A stretch of DNA of 64,000 bases from an uncultured Roseibium sp. (GCF_947496995.1 NZ_CANMFD010000001.1:616692-680691), one strand, 5' to 3'. Shown: positions 1-10,421, counted from the first letter of the stretch. Notes: generated from the letters alone by a model not told the origin. Translations and numbers: made by a program.

Positions 1-2
1 AC

Positions 3-107
3 GAAGAAATCAACGCAGGTCGCTTGATTGCCCGGAAGGTCGGCAAAAAGACCGTCATTCTCGAACAGGATTTAAAAGCCTGGCTTGACGCCCTGCCACG
101 GATGTAG
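3..107 (+). CDS. HTH/excisionase-like DNA-binding protein, C-terminal fragment (cut by window edge)
   Basis: Only the last 34 codons are present, ending at the TAG at 105-107. The residues visible (EEINAGRLIARKVG, then VILEQDLKAWLDALP) are the second half of the short winged-helix fold used by MerR/AlpA-like excisionase and helix-turn-helix domain proteins of integrative elements. The tail closely parallels the protein at 29945-30139 in the other island, where the same region reads DEIQQGRLKTRKVGQRT followed by LKRDLQAWLNDLP. It probably controls excision or element gene expression. The N-terminus and the start codon lie outside the window. Confidence 0.7.
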   Translation, partial: EEINAGRLIARKVGKKTVILEQDLKAWLDALPRM

Positions 108-274
108 AGCGGCCAGGGGATCTGAGAAAACCTCAGGTTCGAGTTGCTGGACCATATAAGGAATACGAGTCCAGTACTAAACAAAATCCCCGGTTCGCGA
201 ACGGTCAGCTTCGACACATTCCGTAAGCGCCGGGGACTTATCTCAAAACCCAGTATCTAAAGGAGCTAGAGACT

Positions 275-469
275 ATGCGTCTTTTAGCAAAGCCTCGCCG
301 TGCGGTAAATGCATCCCTTCCACTTTTCGATTGGGCGGAACGGCAAACCGCTTCCCGTCGTCCCCTAACCTTGATCAGCCAGCGCCTCCAGGCGCGAACC
401 GGGTGGTCGGCTAGTAGGTGCGATGCGCACGTTTCAATCCATTTTCCCAATGTGCCGGAGGTGTTCTGA
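275..469 (+). CDS. Small hypothetical element protein (64 aa)
   Basis: The ATG at 275 has a clear Shine-Dalgarno (AAAGGAG, about 259-265), and the stop overlaps the next ATG (TGATG at 467-471), so the gene is translationally coupled to its neighbour. The protein has a PLFDWAE motif near residue 20, followed by a basic LISQRLQARTGWS segment. I recall similar DWA-containing small proteins upstream of replication HTH genes in alphaproteobacterial integrative elements. It has no catalytic motif and no membrane segment. The function is unknown. Spacing, ribosome-binding site and overlap support real coding. Confidence 0.55.
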   Translation: MRLLAKPRRAVNASLPLFDWAERQTASRRPLTLISQRLQARTGWSASRCDAHVSIHFPNVPEVF

Positions 470-780
470 TGAAAGCTATGCAGACACTTAAAATCAAAGC
501 GGAAACGGCGCTGGGCTCGTTGGACCTGACCTATTCAGGCCGGAATGCCTGGGCTCTTTCGAAGCTCATTGACGCTGGCGAAAAGGGCTGCACGCCCATC
601 GACACGCCGGGGCCGCGCTGGAGCGGCTATGTTCATAACCTTCGCGCCGATGGCTTGGACATTGAAACCGTCACAGAGCGGCACGGAGGGCCGTACAAGG
701 GCACACATGCCCGGTATGTGCTTCGGTCGCCTGTTATGGTCATTTCGCGCTCTATGCCGGAAAGCAAACCGCATGGCTAG
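469..780 (+). CDS. Winged-helix domain element protein (103 aa)
   Basis: The start at 469 (MKAMQTLKIKAET) overlaps the stop of the 64-aa gene. The body contains GEKGCTPID, PRWSGYVHNLRADGL and ETVTERHGGPYKGTHARYVL, which match the pattern of small winged-helix proteins common in alphaproteobacterial integrative elements and prophages: a helix-turn-helix with the wing around the HGGP segment. It probably binds DNA in replication or regulation of the element. The 3' end overlaps the next gene by 8 bp. A longer reading from 418 would add a low-complexity leader with no ribosome-binding site, so the shorter form is preferred. Confidence 0.65.
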   Translation: MKAMQTLKIKAETALGSLDLTYSGRNAWALSKLIDAGEKGCTPIDTPGPRWSGYVHNLRADGLDIETVTERHGGPYKGTHARYVLRSPVMVISRSMPESKPHG

Positions 781-1225
781 GCGCGGTAGAGGGCATGACA
801 AGAAGGGCCGGAGCAAGCTCGAGCCACAGTACATGAAGTTTCCGTACTCAATGACGCAACACCCGGCTTGGCGGTCACTTTCCGGTAGCGCGCTGAAAGT
901 GCTTATCGAGATGCGCGGTCGGTACAATGGATCTAACAACGGGAGAATTCGGTTGAGTTTGGAAGACGGTGCGCGGACGCTCAGAATGGGCAAGGAAACA
1001 GTCCGACGCGCGCAACACGAGTTGGAACGCAAAGGCTTTATCGTAAAGATCAAGGAGGGGCAATTCTATGGGCGGCTGGCGGCTGAATGGAGGCTTACCG
1101 ATTGCTCATTTGAAGGGCATCCGGCAACACGCGATTGGCAAATAAAAAAACCGGAAAAAGCAGGCCAAAAAACAAAACGCGGTTCTGAAACGGGTCCATC
1201 GAAGTGGCTAATGGACCCGATCTAG
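773..1225 (+). CDS. Replication-type helix-turn-helix protein (150 aa)
   Basis: The protein begins MARRGRGHDKKGRSKLEPQ and overlaps the upstream stop by 8 bp. Residues about 20-110 (YMKFPYSMTQHPAWRSLSG, then VLIEMRGRYNG, SLEDGARTLRMGKETVRRA and HELERKGFIV) form a winged-helix pattern like the N-terminal domain of small plasmid/ICE replication initiators and HTH proteins that follow the 'size of the host range' type fold. The C-terminus is lysine rich. The 3' end of the gene lies inside a cluster of GGTTCT-type inverted repeats (1181-1313), which would suit an initiator acting on a nearby origin. The exact family is uncertain. Confidence 0.6.
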   Translation: MARRGRGHDKKGRSKLEPQYMKFPYSMTQHPAWRSLSGSALKVLIEMRGRYNGSNNGRIRLSLEDGARTLRMGKETVRRAQHELERKGFIVKIKEGQFYGRLAAEWRLTDCSFEGHPATRDWQIKKPEKAGQKTKRGSETGPSKWLMDPI

Positions 1226-1313
1226 AACCGAAGGCGCTGGGCGACGTGTATAATGGGCTCGAATTAGAACCGGTGGGACGCTTTTTTCAGTCGCCCTCGG
1301 TTCTGAATCGGGG
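1181..1313. repeat. Iteron-like inverted/direct GGTTCT repeat cluster
   Basis: Four related units occur within 133 bp: GGTTCTGAAACGGGTCC (1181-1197), its near inverse GGACCCGATCTAGAACC (1213-1229), a short inverse TTAGAACC (1264-1271) and GGTTCTGAATCGGGG (1299-1313). They overlap the end of the HTH gene and its downstream spacer. Repeats of this kind next to a replication-type HTH gene suggest initiator binding sites or an origin. That role is inference. Confidence 0.45.
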
Positions 1314-1360
1314 CGCTGTTATTAAACCATATGGGGGAGCAATCGAAAGAGGGGGGAAGA

Positions 1361-1684
1361 ATGAGGTTGTCATTCGCTTTTTTGGCCTTGATGGCTTTGT
1401 GGGCGCTTTTTGGCAGTCCCCAAAAGACCGTTGCCAATTGGATCTGGCCAGAAACAGCCGCGCCCTGGGAACGAGTGGACGCCTATTATTATCCGAACCC
1501 GAGCAACTTAACTCGGTACCGAAAAAGTTCAGACGTTGGGAGTGTCCAAGGGTGCCGTGATGAGGTCTTTGCAATGGCGGCGGTGGAGAGTGACCCTGAC
1601 TTGCGTCGTGGTGACTACGAATGTGGGGTCGGTGAACTTGAGGGTTTCGCTGGCATGACCGTCTACCGCATCACAGTGCGCTAG
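1361..1684 (+). CDS. Small secreted protein of unknown function (107 aa)
   Basis: The ATG at 1361 has a strong purine-rich ribosome-binding site (AAGAGGGGGGAAG). The first 25 residues (MRLSFAFLALMALWALFG, then SPQKTVANW) form a signal peptide with probable cleavage near VAN-W. The mature part is about 80 residues with two cysteines (VQGCRDEV and YECGVGE) that could form a disulfide in the periplasm, and an aromatic stretch DAYYYPNPSN. No family is recognised. It is the last gene before the tRNA-Ser end of the element and is probably cargo. Upstream in-frame starts (1331) lack the compact signal-peptide start. Confidence 0.55.
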   Translation: MRLSFAFLALMALWALFGSPQKTVANWIWPETAAPWERVDAYYYPNPSNLTRYRKSSDVGSVQGCRDEVFAMAAVESDPDLRRGDYECGVGELEGFAGMTVYRITVR

Positions 1685-1837
1685 TGTTTCGATCATTGCA
1701 GGTTTCAGGACTAATATGTTCTAAGCGCAATTTTTGCAGCTCAAAGGGCTAAGGCAATCCGTATTTAGGGATTGTTTTAGGGTCGCCGGATCTTTCAACG
1801 GGAAATGCAAATAGAAACAGCAGCTTGTCATGAAAAA

Positions 1838-1928
1838 TGGCGGAGAGAGAGGGATTCGAACCCTCGGAACGCTTGCGCGCTCAACGGTTTTCGAGACCGC
1901 CCCGTTCGACCACTCCGGCACCTCTCCG
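1838..1928 (-). tRNA. tRNA-Ser(CGA)
   Basis: Read on the minus strand, a 7-bp acceptor stem (CGGAGAG with CTCTCCG) encloses a D arm GCCGGAGTGGTCGAACGG, an anticodon loop CTCGAAA (anticodon CGA), a long class II variable arm (GAGCGCGCAAGCGTTC) and a T arm containing GGTTCGAATCC. CCA is encoded (1838-1840). The 3' end faces the element at 1-1837, which makes this the likely attachment gene of that element. Confidence 0.95.
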
Positions 1929-2568
1929 CGGTACTTTTGACTAAACGGGTCTCAAGTGGCGCGGAACATAGACACACTGTGCGCGCGCCGCAAGACCGGA
2001 GTTCAGTGTTTTTTGCCAAATGTGGATGAGCCGGATTTTCGGGCCCGTGCAGGGAGGCTGAACGGCTTAACAGGGCCGGTTCAAAGGTCTGCTGCCGGCA
2101 GGCTTGTCCCGGATCGGCTGGCGGTTCGCAAAGGGTTCCGGCGCAACGGATCGGATAATGCGGCCCGGGCCTGGATCCGGGGCGGCGAGGCCGGAGGGCA
2201 TGCGGTGCGGTCAAGGTGTGTGAAGGGGGCGGCGGCGCGCTGCCGGCACGCCGGTGCGGGCCGGGCTGGACAAGGGAGCCGGCCGGAAGCATGATTGCGG
2301 CGGAACGGCTCAGATTTCCGTTTGACATCGCAGGCTGGCTGACTATATTGCGCGGGCTCGAAAAGGTTCGCCTTTCCGGGCATTGACCGTCGTTTCAGGC
2401 CTGCCGGGCTTTTACAGCTTCACGCTCAACCCGTCACCAAAGACTTGTCAACCGGGCTTTCTGCTCCGGTGAAACAAGCGCCTCGTATCGACCCGATAGC
2501 TGCCGGCTGACAGATGTTTCATCATCGCGGCCGGTGAGTTCAAAAACGAAAAGAAGGACGTGCGAGAC
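1929..2568. other. Gene-free region upstream of rplU
   Basis: No open frame here has a credible ribosome-binding site or a recognisable product; those present are Arg/Pro-rich frames typical of GC-rich non-coding DNA. The right half carries a good sigma70-type promoter (2322-2349) and would give a leader of about 210 nt before rplU. I see no clear attenuator or riboswitch fold in the leader, though a ribosomal-protein leader regulation cannot be excluded. Confidence 0.6.
2322..2349 (+). promoter_or_regulatory. Probable sigma70-type promoter for rplU-rpmA
   Basis: A perfect TTGACA (2322-2327) is followed after 16 bp by TATATT (2344-2349), close to the consensus housekeeping promoter. The expected start near 2356 leaves a 5' leader of about 210 nt upstream of rplU. 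It is the only consensus-like pair in the 640-bp spacer. Confidence 0.6.
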
Positions 2569-3225
2569 ATGTTCGCAGTGATCAAGACCGGTGGCAAGCA
2601 GTATACTGTCGCTGCCGACGACCTCCTGAAGGTCGAAAAACTCGATGCCGAAGCTGGCAGCACCGTCACTTTTGAAGACGTGCTCATGGTCGGCAACGGA
2701 ACCGATACAACAATCGGCGCGCCGCTTGTCGAAGGCGCCAGCGTCGTTGCGGAAGTGGTCGAACAGGGCCGTAACCGCAAGATTATCATTTTCAAGAAGC
2801 GCCGGCGTCAGAATTCACGCCGCCGCAACGGCCACCGTCAGTCCTTCACCCTCGTCAAGGTGACCGATATCCTGACCGGTGGCGCCAAGCCGGCCAAGAA
2901 GGCAGCGCCGAAAAAGGCCGCGCCGAAGGCTGAAGAGGCTCCGGCGGCAGCCAAGCCTGCTGCCGAGAAGAAGGCAGACAAGAAGGAAGAGGCGGCTGTC
3001 GAGCCTCTCTTCACCGCACCGGACGGCAAGGACGATCTGAAGAAGATCTCCGGCGTCGGCCCGGTTCTGGAGAAGAAGCTGAATGCTCTGGGCATCATGA
3101 CCTATGAGCAGATCGTTGGCTTCTCCGCGGAAGACATTGCCCGCGTTGACGAGGTCCTGAACTTCAAGGGCCGCATCGAGCGCGACAACTGGGTTGAACA
3201 GGCCAAGGAACTGGCCGGCAAGTAA
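2569..3225 (+). CDS. rplU: 50S ribosomal protein L21 with C-terminal extension
   Basis: L21 binds 23S rRNA in the large subunit. The first 105 residues are canonical ([18 protein letters not shown], then [18 protein letters not shown], the conserved basic C-terminus of bacterial L21). The start at ATG 2569 gives the universal MFAVI; a GTG three codons earlier is less likely. The protein then continues for about 110 residues: an Ala/Lys/Glu linker (about 110-155) and a helix-hairpin-helix-like domain ([20 protein letters not shown], then [17 protein letters not shown]). Typical L21 is about 103 aa, so this is twice the usual length, but such extensions are known in Hyphomicrobiales. rpmA follows after 54 bp. 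Confidence 0.97.
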   Translation: MFAVIKTGGKQYTVAADDLLKVEKLDAEAGSTVTFEDVLMVGNGTDTTIGAPLVEGASVVAEVVEQGRNRKIIIFKKRRRQNSRRRNGHRQSFTLVKVTDILTGGAKPAKKAAPKKAAPKAEEAPAAAKPAAEKKADKKEEAAVEPLFTAPDGKDDLKKISGVGPVLEKKLNALGIMTYEQIVGFSAEDIARVDEVLNFKGRIERDNWVEQAKELAGK

Positions 3226-3279
3226 GCCGCCGTTTCCGGTACCTGTTAAAGAGAATTCGAAGAACGAGGAGTTCTAACG

Positions 3280-3549
3280 ATGGCACATAAAAAGGCAGGC
3301 GGTTCATCCCGCAACGGTCGCGATTCAGCCGGCCGCCGTCTCGGCGTCAAGAAATTCGGCGGGGAAGCTGTGATTCCCGGCAACATCATCGCTCGTCAGC
3401 GTGGCACCCAGTGGCACCCGGGCAACGGCGTGGGCATGGGTAAGGACCATACCATTTTCGCGACCGTGGAAGGCAAGGTTGAGTTTCAGGCGAAAGCCAA
3501 CAAACGAACCTATATCAATGTGGTCCCGGTAGCGGTAGCTGCGGAGTAA
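3280..3549 (+). CDS. rpmA: 50S ribosomal protein L27
   Basis: L27 sits near the peptidyl-transferase centre of the ribosome. The 89-aa product begins [18 protein letters not shown] and contains [10 protein letters not shown] and [11 protein letters not shown](W)HPG, all diagnostic. The length is normal and there is no N-terminal propeptide of the Firmicutes type. It has a good ribosome-binding site (ACGAGGAG) and follows rplU in the conserved rplU-rpmA pair. A strong hairpin lies downstream at 3636-3661, so the ribosomal pair may be transcribed partly apart from the GNAT/obgE genes. Confidence 0.98.
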   Translation: MAHKKAGGSSRNGRDSAGRRLGVKKFGGEAVIPGNIIARQRGTQWHPGNGVGMGKDHTIFATVEGKVEFQAKANKRTYINVVPVAVAAE

Positions 3550-3635
3550 AGCCGACGTGAAGTTTCGAAGCGCCGGTGTCCCTCACGACCCCGGCAATTC
3601 GAGACAGGTCAGCAATCGACCAGTCAGAAATCCAG

Positions 3636-3673
3636 GGGAGAGATGGGACACCATCTCTCCCTTGATTTGTTTT
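3636..3673 (+). terminator. Hairpin with T-rich tail after rpmA
   Basis: A perfect 11-bp stem (GGGAGAGATGG with CCATCTCTCCC, 3636-3646 and 3651-3661) and a 4-nt loop are followed by TTGATTTGTTTT. It looks like a rho-independent or partial terminator that would lower expression of the downstream GNAT-obgE genes relative to rplU-rpmA. The GNAT ribosome-binding site follows directly. Confidence 0.65.
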
Positions 3674-3687
3674 GGCTGGAGGAAAAA

Positions 3688-4293
3688 ATGGTTGTTGAAA
3701 GCGATGGTTTATTAGACGAGAGCAGTTTGATCGCGGCCCCGTTGCCGCAGGAAGCGGTCCGTGTGCGGCTGGACAAGCCGCGCAGGGACGATCTGGCCGA
3801 TCTGGTGTATCTGGCCGACAACAGGACCGTGGCGGCGAACCTCGCGACCATGCCGCATCCCTATACCGCCAAGGATGGCCGCGCGCTGATCGAAAAGGCA
3901 GCGCATGATCGCGCCTGCTCTGGCGTCTTCGCGATCCGTCTGAAAAGCACCGGCCGGCTGATCGGTATTGCCAGATATGCATCGGTTGAGGCCGGCGGCC
4001 CCGTCCATGTCGGCTACTGGCTGGGCGAACCGTTCTGGGGGCGCGGGTTTGCGACCGAGGCGGTGCATTCCCTCGTCGATCATGCATTTGCCTGGCACGA
4101 CATCGATGAACTTCAGGGGTCCTGCAGGGTAACCAATCCGGCCTCCCGCCGGGTGCTGGTCAAGTCCGGGTTCCAGTACCGCGACCAGGCGATGATCCGC
4201 TCCGTCGGTGCGGGCGGATCCGTGCCGATCGAGCGCTATACGCTGGAACGGGCGGTCTGGAAGTCGCTCAAGGGATGGGGGCAGGGACGATGA
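3688..4293 (+). CDS. GNAT-family N-acetyltransferase (first of four)
   Basis: GNAT enzymes move an acetyl group from acetyl-CoA to an amine, and this RimJ/RimL-like subgroup usually acts on protein N-termini or small amines. Visible landmarks are RVRLDKPRRDDLADLVYLAD (N-terminal arm), HPYTAKDGRALIEKA, FAIRLKSTGRLIGIARY (beta strands), HVGYWLGEPFWGRGFATEA (acetyl-CoA-binding motif A, QxxGxG/A-type loop) and NPASRRVLVKSGFQY. The ATG at 3688 is chosen for its GGAGG site 5 bp upstream. The next GNAT starts within its stop. The substrate is unknown. Confidence 0.85.
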   Translation: MVVESDGLLDESSLIAAPLPQEAVRVRLDKPRRDDLADLVYLADNRTVAANLATMPHPYTAKDGRALIEKAAHDRACSGVFAIRLKSTGRLIGIARYASVEAGGPVHVGYWLGEPFWGRGFATEAVHSLVDHAFAWHDIDELQGSCRVTNPASRRVLVKSGFQYRDQAMIRSVGAGGSVPIERYTLERAVWKSLKGWGQGR

Positions 4294-4859
4294 CCATGTT
4301 GCCGGACCTGAAAACGCGGCGCCTGATCCTCAGACCGGTTGCGTTGAGCGATGCCGAAGCCATGGCCACGCTCGCGGGCCGGGATTTCGAGGTGGCCAGA
4401 TGGCTGACGTCCTTCACCTGGCCTTACGAGGACGGAGCGGCGGAAACGTTCCTGAAATCGGTCGTCGGCAAGGACCCTTTCAAGACCGAGGCGCTGTTCG
4501 CGATCACCCTCGGCGGTGTCTTCATCGGTGTCGTGGCCGTCGAACCGCCGGGCGATCTGGAAGACCTGCCGGCAACCCCGACGCTCGGCTACTGGATCGG
4601 TCGGGCGTTTCAGGGGCACGGCTATGCCGGCGAGGCGGTGGAGGCAGTGCTCGCATGGGCCTTCGATGCGTTCGAAACCGATGCCATCGCCGCGCGGGCC
4701 TTTGAGGACAATTTCCGCTCGCGCGGTCTGCTGCGCAAGTTGGGCTTCAGGCCCTACAGCCTGACCGAACGGTTTTCCAGGGCGCTCGACCGCCGGGTCG
4801 CCAGCGTCGTGGTCCGGCTCGCACGGGCGGATTTCGAGGCCCGGAAGGAAGCGGCATGA
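4290..4859 (+). CDS. GNAT-family N-acetyltransferase (second of four)
   Basis: The ATGA overlap at 4290-4293 couples it to the first GNAT. The protein (189 aa) starts MTMLPDLKTRRLILRPVALS, the classic RimJ/RimL opening, and has TLGYWIGRAFQGHGYAGEA as motif A and NFRSRGLLRKLGFRPYS near the C-terminus. It is more divergent than the other copies: the usual N-terminal arm reads GRDFEVARWLTSFTWPYEDG and the middle has an EPPGDLEDLPATP insertion. It is coupled to the third GNAT by another ATGA. The substrate is unknown. Confidence 0.83.
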   Translation: MTMLPDLKTRRLILRPVALSDAEAMATLAGRDFEVARWLTSFTWPYEDGAAETFLKSVVGKDPFKTEALFAITLGGVFIGVVAVEPPGDLEDLPATPTLGYWIGRAFQGHGYAGEAVEAVLAWAFDAFETDAIAARAFEDNFRSRGLLRKLGFRPYSLTERFSRALDRRVASVVVRLARADFEARKEAA

Positions 4860-5401
4860 GGCTGCCCGAGCTCAGAACCGGGCGCCTTCTGCTGCGTCCG
4901 GTTGTTCCCGAAGACCTGCCGGTCATCACCCGTCTCATCGGAGATTACGATGTGGCGAAGATGCTCGCGCGGGTCCCGCACCCTTATTCGCTTGAGGATG
5001 CCCGGTACTGGTACGGGCTGAATGCCGCGTGCAAGGAAGATGGCGAGCGGGCGTTCGCGATTGACGCCGGCGGCGGGCTGATCGGTGTCATCTCGGTCGG
5101 ATCACCGGCGGAGGCGCCGGAATTCGGCTATTGGCTCGCCACGGACCAATGGGGCCAGGGCTTCATGACCGAGGCGGGCCGTGCGATCCTGGCCTGGCTG
5201 TTCGAAACCACGCAGACACTGCGCGTCATGAGCGGCGCGCTGAAGGAAAACACGGCTTCCATCAACGTCCTGAAAAAACTTGGTTTTCAGGATGAGGGAC
5301 CTTATCTGCTCCCGATCAGGTCGCGGAACGCGGAGCTGCCCGGAGCCCGGGTGATGTTGCGGCGTGAACGGTTTCTGGCTGCGGCGGGAACGGGCTCATG
5401 A
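4856..5401 (+). CDS. GNAT-family N-acetyltransferase (third of four)
   Basis: 181 aa, starting MRLPELRTGRLLLRPVVPED within the stop of the second copy. Motif A reads EFGYWLATDQWGQGFMTEAG, and NTASINVLKKLGFQDEGPY is the usual C-terminal substrate/CoA segment. The N-terminal arm (GDYDVAKMLARVPHPYSLED) is nearly the same as in the fourth copy (GDYEVARMLSRVPHPYDIER), which points to a recent tandem duplication of these two. It is probably cytoplasmic; the substrate is unknown. Confidence 0.85.
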   Translation: MRLPELRTGRLLLRPVVPEDLPVITRLIGDYDVAKMLARVPHPYSLEDARYWYGLNAACKEDGERAFAIDAGGGLIGVISVGSPAEAPEFGYWLATDQWGQGFMTEAGRAILAWLFETTQTLRVMSGALKENTASINVLKKLGFQDEGPYLLPIRSRNAELPGARVMLRRERFLAAAGTGS

Positions 5402-5964
5402 GCACGCCTGTCATTGTTTCCGAACGGCTGGTTCTCCGGCCGCCGCGTCTGGAAGACCTGGACCGCTGCGCGGAGCTTCTGGGCGACTATGAGGTCGCCA
5501 GGATGCTGTCGCGTGTGCCGCATCCCTATGATATTGAGCGCGGCAGAACCTCGCTGCAGGCGTCCGTGGACAGCTGGGCCGACTGGAAGACAGCCGGGGA
5601 CCTTGGCTTTCAGATTGACCATGAAGGCGAAATGATCGGCGGTTTCGCCTTCAAAAAGTTGCAGGAGACCCCGGAGATCGGCTATTGGCTGGGGCGTGCC
5701 TACTGGGGCAGGGGCTTCATGAGCGAGGCGGTCGGTGCGGCGGTTGACTGGCTGTTCCGCAATACGGATCACCAGCTTGTGGCCTGCGAAACCATGATCG
5801 GCAATCCCGCGTCGCTCAAGGTTGCGGCAAAGCTCGGTTTTCGCGAGGTCGCACAAGTGGACTGCGCCAGCCTGTCGCGCGGCACGACGGTGCCCGCCAT
5901 CCGTATGGAACTGACACGGACAGATTTTTTAAACGGCTTTGACTCGAGACAGGATCAGGCCTGA
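5398..5964 (+). CDS. GNAT-family N-acetyltransferase (fourth of four)
   Basis: 188 aa, coupled to the third copy by ATGA at 5398-5401. Landmarks are SERLVLRPPRLEDLDRCAEL, EIGYWLGRAYWGRGFMSEAV (motif A) and GNPASLKVAAKLGFREV. It is closest to the third copy in its N-terminal arm. A 24-bp gap separates it from obgE, so the four acetyltransferases and obgE are almost surely one transcription unit. One or two GNAT genes between rpmA and obgE are usual in related bacteria; four is more than expected. Confidence 0.85.
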   Translation: MSTPVIVSERLVLRPPRLEDLDRCAELLGDYEVARMLSRVPHPYDIERGRTSLQASVDSWADWKTAGDLGFQIDHEGEMIGGFAFKKLQETPEIGYWLGRAYWGRGFMSEAVGAAVDWLFRNTDHQLVACETMIGNPASLKVAAKLGFREVAQVDCASLSRGTTVPAIRMELTRTDFLNGFDSRQDQA

Positions 5965-8174
<2,210 letters not shown>

Positions 8175-8278
8175 AAAGCCCGGAGAAAAACGGTTGCCGA
8201 TCGGTCCCGCCGTCACATGGATTGACATGAAAGCGGACAGGAAGCTCGGACAAGCCGGTTGAACAGGAGTTTGCAGCT

Positions 8279-9559
8279 ATGCTGGATGTAGTCGAGGCAA
8301 AGACCACCGAGGACCTGATGGCGCAGATCGGGCAACGCGCCCGTGCTGCCGGACGGATCCTTGCAACGGCACCAGCAGAGCAGAAGAACAGGGCCCTGCG
8401 CGAGATGGCGGTTGCGGTCCGCGCCTCGACGCCGGAAATCCTTGCCGGAAACAGGCAGGATATCGACGCCATGACCGCCAACGGTCAGGCGGCGTCTTTC
8501 CTGGATCGCGGCACCCTTACCGAAGAGCGCATCGAGGCCATCGCCAGGGCGCTCGAGGATATCGTCGCACTCGACGATCCCGTCGGCAGCGTCATTGCTG
8601 CGTGGGAGCGTCCGAACGGGCTCAGGATAGAGCGCGTACGCACGCCGCTGGGCGTGATCGGGGTGATCTATGAAAGCCGCCCCAATGTGACGGCCGATGC
8701 CGGCGCCTTGTGCCTCAAGGCCGGCAACGCGGTAATCCTGCGTGGCGGCTCCGACACGATCCGCTCCAACAGGGCGATCCACGCGGCTCTGCAGAAAGGT
8801 CTGGCGGCGGCTGGTCTTCCCGAGGACGCCATCCAGATGGTGCCGGTCACCGACAGGGCGGCGGTGGGTGAAATGCTGCGCGGCCTGAACGGCAATCTCG
8901 ACGTTATCGTGCCGCGCGGCGGCCGCAGCCTCGTCGAACGCGTACAGGGCGAGGCCCGTGTGCCGGTCTTCGCGCATCTGGAAGGCCTCGTGCATATATT
9001 CGTCGACAAGGCCGCAGATCTGCAGCAATCCGTCGAAATCGTCGTGAATTCCAAGCTCCGCCGCACGGGCATATGCGGTGCGCTGGAAACGCTTCTGGTG
9101 CATGAGGACGTCGCCCACAGCCACTTGCCTGTCATCGTCAAGGCGCTGCAGGATCAGGGGTGCGAAATCCGCGGCGGTGCCCGCGTGCGCGACATCTGCG
9201 AAAACATCGTTCCGGCCAGCGAGGAAGACTGGTCCACCGAATATCTCGACAAGATTCTCGCGGTGAAGGTCGTCAAGGACCTGGACGCGGCAATGGATCA
9301 TATCGCCCGATACGGTTCCAACCATACCGACTGCATCCTGACGGAAGACCAGGCCGCTGCAGATCGCTTCCAGCAGGAAGTCGATTCCGCCATCGTCCTG
9401 CACAATGCCTCCACCCAGTTTGCCGATGGCGGCGAATTCGGCATGGGCGCCGAAATCGGCATCGCCACCGGGCGGATGCATGCGCGCGGGCCGGTCGGCG
9501 TCGAGCAACTGACCAGTTTCAAATACAAGGTTCACGGGACGGGCCAGACGCGCCCATGA
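8279..9559 (+). CDS. proA: Gamma-glutamyl phosphate reductase
   Basis: ProA reduces glutamyl 5-phosphate with NADPH to glutamate semialdehyde, the second step of proline synthesis, and is labile without its partner ProB encoded upstream. The aldehyde-dehydrogenase fold is clear: [33 protein letters not shown], the catalytic-Cys region [17 protein letters not shown] and the C-terminal [21 protein letters not shown] good AACAGGAG ribosome-binding site precedes ATG 8279. 426 aa is normal. Its stop overlaps the start of nadD. Confidence 0.98.
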   Translation: MLDVVEAKTTEDLMAQIGQRARAAGRILATAPAEQKNRALREMAVAVRASTPEILAGNRQDIDAMTANGQAASFLDRGTLTEERIEAIARALEDIVALDDPVGSVIAAWERPNGLRIERVRTPLGVIGVIYESRPNVTADAGALCLKAGNAVILRGGSDTIRSNRAIHAALQKGLAAAGLPEDAIQMVPVTDRAAVGEMLRGLNGNLDVIVPRGGRSLVERVQGEARVPVFAHLEGLVHIFVDKAADLQQSVEIVVNSKLRRTGICGALETLLVHEDVAHSHLPVIVKALQDQGCEIRGGARVRDICENIVPASEEDWSTEYLDKILAVKVVKDLDAAMDHIARYGSNHTDCILTEDQAAADRFQQEVDSAIVLHNASTQFADGGEFGMGAEIGIATGRMHARGPVGVEQLTSFKYKVHGTGQTRP

Positions 9560-10185
9560 GTGCTTCGGGTCTCCGGCCGGAGCTCGGCGGCGACTGGCTG
9601 AAGCTGCCCCATGCCGAAACCGGAAACCGGATTGGCATCTTCGGCGGGTCGTTCAATCCGCCGCATTCGGGCCACCGGCTTGTCGCCTCGACCGTGCTCA
9701 AGCGGCTGGGGCTGGATCAGATCTGGTGGTTCGTGACGCCCGGCAATCCGCTCAAGAGCCATTCCGAGTTAGCACCGCTGGAAACGCGGCTGCGATTGAC
9801 CAGTGAACTTGCGGATCATCCGCGCATGAAAGTGACCGCTTATGAGGCGGTTCTCGGCACGACTTATACGGCCAGAACGATCATGGCACTGCGCGCCCGG
9901 CGGCCCGGCGTACGATTCGTCTGGGCCATGGGAGCGGACAATCTGGCCGGCTTTCATCATTGGCGGGATTGGCGGGCCATCGTCGGCTCGGTGCCGGTCG
10001 CAATTGTCGACCGCCCCGGTGCGTCGCTTTCTGTCCTGTCGTCGCCGATGGCAAAAGCCTATGAAAAACATAGGCTTCCAGAGGAAGATGCGGCTCTTCT
10101 GGCCGATATGGAGGCACCCGTGTGGACCTTTCTGCACACCCCGCTGGACCCGGCTTCATCCACGAAACTGCGGCAGAGCCGGTGA
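9556..10185 (+). CDS. nadD: Nicotinate-nucleotide adenylyltransferase
   Basis: NadD adenylates nicotinate mononucleotide in NAD synthesis. The nucleotidyltransferase signature [19 protein letters not shown] is at residues about 28-46, with [19 protein letters not shown] in the middle and SSTKLRQS (the ISSTxxR motif) at the C-terminus. ATG 9556 overlaps the proA stop (ATGA) and gives 209 aa, the normal size; a longer frame upstream is antisense-like noise across proA. The chromosomal order proA-nadD-rsfS-rlmH is conserved in Hyphomicrobiales. Confidence 0.97.
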   Translation: MSASGLRPELGGDWLKLPHAETGNRIGIFGGSFNPPHSGHRLVASTVLKRLGLDQIWWFVTPGNPLKSHSELAPLETRLRLTSELADHPRMKVTAYEAVLGTTYTARTIMALRARRPGVRFVWAMGADNLAGFHHWRDWRAIVGSVPVAIVDRPGASLSVLSSPMAKAYEKHRLPEEDAALLADMEAPVWTFLHTPLDPASSTKLRQSR

Positions 10186-10421
10186 CGGTTAAGCCCGGAT
10201 TTGCCATGTAAAAATCCCTGTCTTGAAAATGCCAAACGGGAAGCGGTATTATAGGGGGCGGTCGCGGTGGCGCGGCCGAGGTACGGTCAACCGGTCCTGT
10301 AACCAAAACGGGTGACGTATGAAATCGAACTTTTTTGTTCGTGACGACGTTGGGCGCAGGACGGCACAAACGGCGAAAGGCACAACACCTGACCATGACC
10401 TTTGAAAGTGGGCGGACAAAC

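Larger units (their letters stand above)
1..1837. mobile_element. Right end of an integrated element next to tRNA-Ser
   Basis: This stretch holds a cut-off excisionase/HTH-like tail, a 64-aa protein, a winged-helix-like protein, a replication-type HTH protein and a small secreted protein, all on the plus strand. Its right limit is the 3' end of a tRNA-Ser gene that reads leftward, which is the usual arrangement when a tyrosine integrase has inserted an element at a tRNA 3' end. The HTH tail resembles the small protein at 29945-30139 in the second island. The left end and any integrase lie outside the window, so the element boundary and the duplicated tRNA end cannot be verified. Element status is inference from context. 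Confidence 0.55.

Noticed and set aside
1929..2500. Possible genes in the rplU upstream region
   Set aside because: Frames are Arg/Pro/Ala-rich on both strands, lack ribosome-binding sites and resemble no protein; typical GC-rich noise.
4208..4705. Extra genes within the GNAT cluster
   Set aside because: Overlapping alternative frames are antisense or shifted copies of the acetyltransferase coding sequence.
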